The notes under the pieces are model-generated. The model did no database searches. It was not told the DNA's origin and worked only from the letters and a program-made list of their open reading frames with translations. Source: Pirellulaceae bacterium (GTDB lineage: Bacteria; Planctomycetota; Planctomycetia; Pirellulales; Pirellulaceae). From it: a stretch of DNA of 32,700 nucleotides. The DNA lies in assembly GCA_024102795.1 (NCBI GenBank), contig JAGFJK010000176.1, positions 1-32,700 of the forward strand, given 5' to 3'. This document shows, one piece after another, positions 31,351-32,700 of this stretch (position 1 is its first letter; each line of letters starts with the position of its first letter). The translations under genes and the position numbers were made by a program.

Positions 31351-32700
31351 CTACTCCTGCCCGGCCAGCCGCAACTGCAGCAGCCGGCCTCGACGCTCGA
31401 CCAGCAGCTCGAGCGGCTCGCCCAGCGACATCGCGGCGGCCCGCAACACATCGCCCCCGTCGGGCACGCGGCCCGAAACCTCCAGAATGCGGTCGTTCCA
31501 GCGCAGTCCGGCCTGGTGAGCGAGCGAGCCGGACACGACTCGCGTGACCACCAGGCTGTTCGGCTCGGCCGCGTCCTGCCGCCAACTGATGCCGAGCCGC
31601 ACCGGCTGGCCGTGGAGCGTGACGGGCACTTGCCGCGTGTCGTCCTGGCCCGCGTCGGCCACCGTCAGCGTCACCGTTCCCTCGGAGGCCAGCACGGCCG
31701 TTTGAAACTCCAGCCCGCCCTGGATCGGCCGGCCGTTCAAGGCCCGAATCTGCTGGCCCACCCGGATGCCCGCCCGTTCCGCCGGCGAACCAGCCGCGAC
31801 CCGCGTCACGGTCAACGGACCGCCCGCGGCCTGCTCGGCACTCCACGACAGTCCCAGCCGCGGAGGTGCCGCCGCGACTGGCGATTCCAGCCGCTTGCGG
31901 TCCAGCACCGACTCCCGTTCAGACTCCACGCGAAACCCCGGCGACTGCTCACGGTCCGCCAGCTCGTGGACAATCTGCAGCATCAACCGCGAAACCTGCT
32001 GCAACCCCTCGGCATTCAACTTGTGAGAATCATCGCTCGGACGGTGATAATCATCGTGCAGACCGGTGTGCAGCATCAGAAACGGGATGCGGCGCTGAAA
32101 GAACGAGTAGTGGTCACTGTTGGGCTCGACTTCCCAGCGGAAATCCAGCTCCACGTTCGCCTCCGCGTTCTGGCGAGCCACCAATTCCCGGAGGCCGGGG
32201 CTGGTACGAGTGCCAAAGACCTGCAAGCCGCTGCCACGCAGACGGCCGACCATATCGACGTTGATCGCCGCCGTTACACTCGACAGCGGCACTGTGGGCT
32301 GAGCGACCCAGTGCTTCGAACCCAGCAGCCCCTTTTCCTCGCCGTCCCAAAAGGCGAACAGCAGCGTTCGTGCCGGTCGCGCCGGCATCTGGCTCAGTCC
32401 CCGCAGAATCTCCAGTAGCGCGGCCGTGCCGCTGGCATTGTCGTCCGCGCCGTTATGAATGTAACCGGTCGGGCCGTAGCTGTTGGTCGGCGAGCCGTAA
32501 CCGACGTGATCGTAGTGGGCCCCCACGACGATCACCTCTTGTTTGCGCTGCGAGTCGCTGCCTTCGAGCCGCACGAGCAGGTTGCGATAGCGCCCGCCGA
32601 AAGTTTGAAAGTAGCCGCCGTCCTCCCCGCCACCCGCCAGTCCCAGCTTCTCGAACTGATCCACCAGGTAACCCGCCGCCGCCCGACCGCCCCGGCTGCC
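31351..32700 (-). CDS. M28-family zinc aminopeptidase with PDZ domains (5' end outside the window)
   Basis: The frame is open to the window edge, giving 449 visible residues. The catalytic domain has the zinc-site motifs HYDHVG, NGADDNASG, WDGEEKGLLGS, NVDMVGR and a late His in LMLHTGLHDDYHRPSDD. These are expected for co-catalytic two-zinc M28 peptidases. Two PDZ-like domains follow: one near VTRVAAGSPAERAGIRVGQQIRALNGRPI and one near VTRVVSGSLAHQAGLRWNDRILEVSGRV. The visible N-terminus reads GYLVDQFEKLGL, so the usual signal peptide and protease-associated region are probably beyond the window. It ends 10 bases before the small antitoxin-like gene on the same strand. Confidence 0.92.
   Translation of the reverse strand, partial: GSRGGRAAAGYLVDQFEKLGLAGGGEDGGYFQTFGGRYRNLLVRLEGSDSQRKQEVIVVGAHYDHVGYGSPTNSYGPTGYIHNGADDNASGTAALLEILRGLSQMPARPARTLLFAFWDGEEKGLLGSKHWVAQPTVPLSSVTAAINVDMVGRLRGSGLQVFGTRTSPGLRELVARQNAEANVELDFRWEVEPNSDHYSFFQRRIPFLMLHTGLHDDYHRPSDDSHKLNAEGLQQVSRLMLQIVHELADREQSPGFRVESERESVLDRKRLESPVAAAPPRLGLSWSAEQAAGGPLTVTRVAAGSPAERAGIRVGQQIRALNGRPIQGGLEFQTAVLASEGTVTLTVADAGQDDTRQVPVTLHGQPVRLGISWRQDAAEPNSLVVTRVVSGSLAHQAGLRWNDRILEVSGRVPDGGDVLRAAAMSLGEPLELLVERRGRLLQLRLAGQE

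Overview
The window is high-GC DNA from a planctomycete, most likely of the Pirellulales. The main clues are a DUF1549/DUF1553 protein with haem-type CxxCH motifs, a Tat-exported DUF1501 protein, a PPC-domain secreted protein, a planctomycete-type sulfatase, an FGE-fold secreted protein and a COG1767/PTPS gene pair. Other planctomycete-like traits are Ala/Pro/Gln-rich linkers, very long antisense shadow frames caused by high GC, and intergenic DNA full of palindromic repeats. No rRNA, tRNA, CRISPR array, integrase or intact insertion sequence was seen.

Layout. Positions 1-900 are repeat-rich and carry no convincing gene. A secreted propeller-like protein (902-2305, +) converges on a minus-strand set: an Asp-nucleophile alpha/beta hydrolase, a COG1767 (CitG-like) protein and a 6-pyruvoyl-tetrahydropterin synthase/QueD homologue (4770 down to 2348). 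A secreted seven-bladed lactonase diverges from it (4990-6285). Next come a collapsed toxin-antitoxin remnant (6766-6437, -) and a 931-residue SLOG-type nucleotide-sensor protein with about six membrane segments (9915-7120, -). The pyrF gene overlaps a TVP38/TMEM64 membrane-protein gene by four bases (11910-10100, -). A sulfatase (12151-13962, +) is followed by a promoter-hairpin leader and greA, then a one-pass membrane protein. A minus-strand operon holds a 594-residue unknown, a YggS-type PLP protein and a DUF167 protein (18121-15327). A YdjY-like secreted protein (+) converges on hemQ plus a small membrane protein (-).

From 27352 down to 20902 lies a planctomycete surface set: DUF1549/DUF1553, then DUF1501, then a PPC-domain protein, all with export signals and interrupted by repeats. 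An FGE-fold secreted protein (-) and ApbE (+) are divergent at 28.7 kb.

The most dynamic segment is 29.6-31.4 kb. A degenerate copy of the 3' end of apbE lies about 1.17 kb downstream of the original. Between and beside the two copies are small toxin-antitoxin-like genes: a short antitoxin-like protein, a BrnT-like protein with a DUF104-like partner behind a hairpin/operator, and a 38-residue protein overlapping a RelE/ParE-like toxin. The window ends inside an M28 aminopeptidase with PDZ domains.

The strongest candidates for something new are: (1) the SLOG-membrane protein beside a dead toxin-antitoxin locus; (2) the small-gene island bracketed by the apbE duplication; (3) a roughly 145-bp interspersed element, often in inverted pairs; (4) a greA leader with a promoter followed by an intrinsic-terminator-like hairpin; and (5) heptanucleotide repeats placed at stop codons. 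All functional statements rest on reading motifs by eye. No database search was run.
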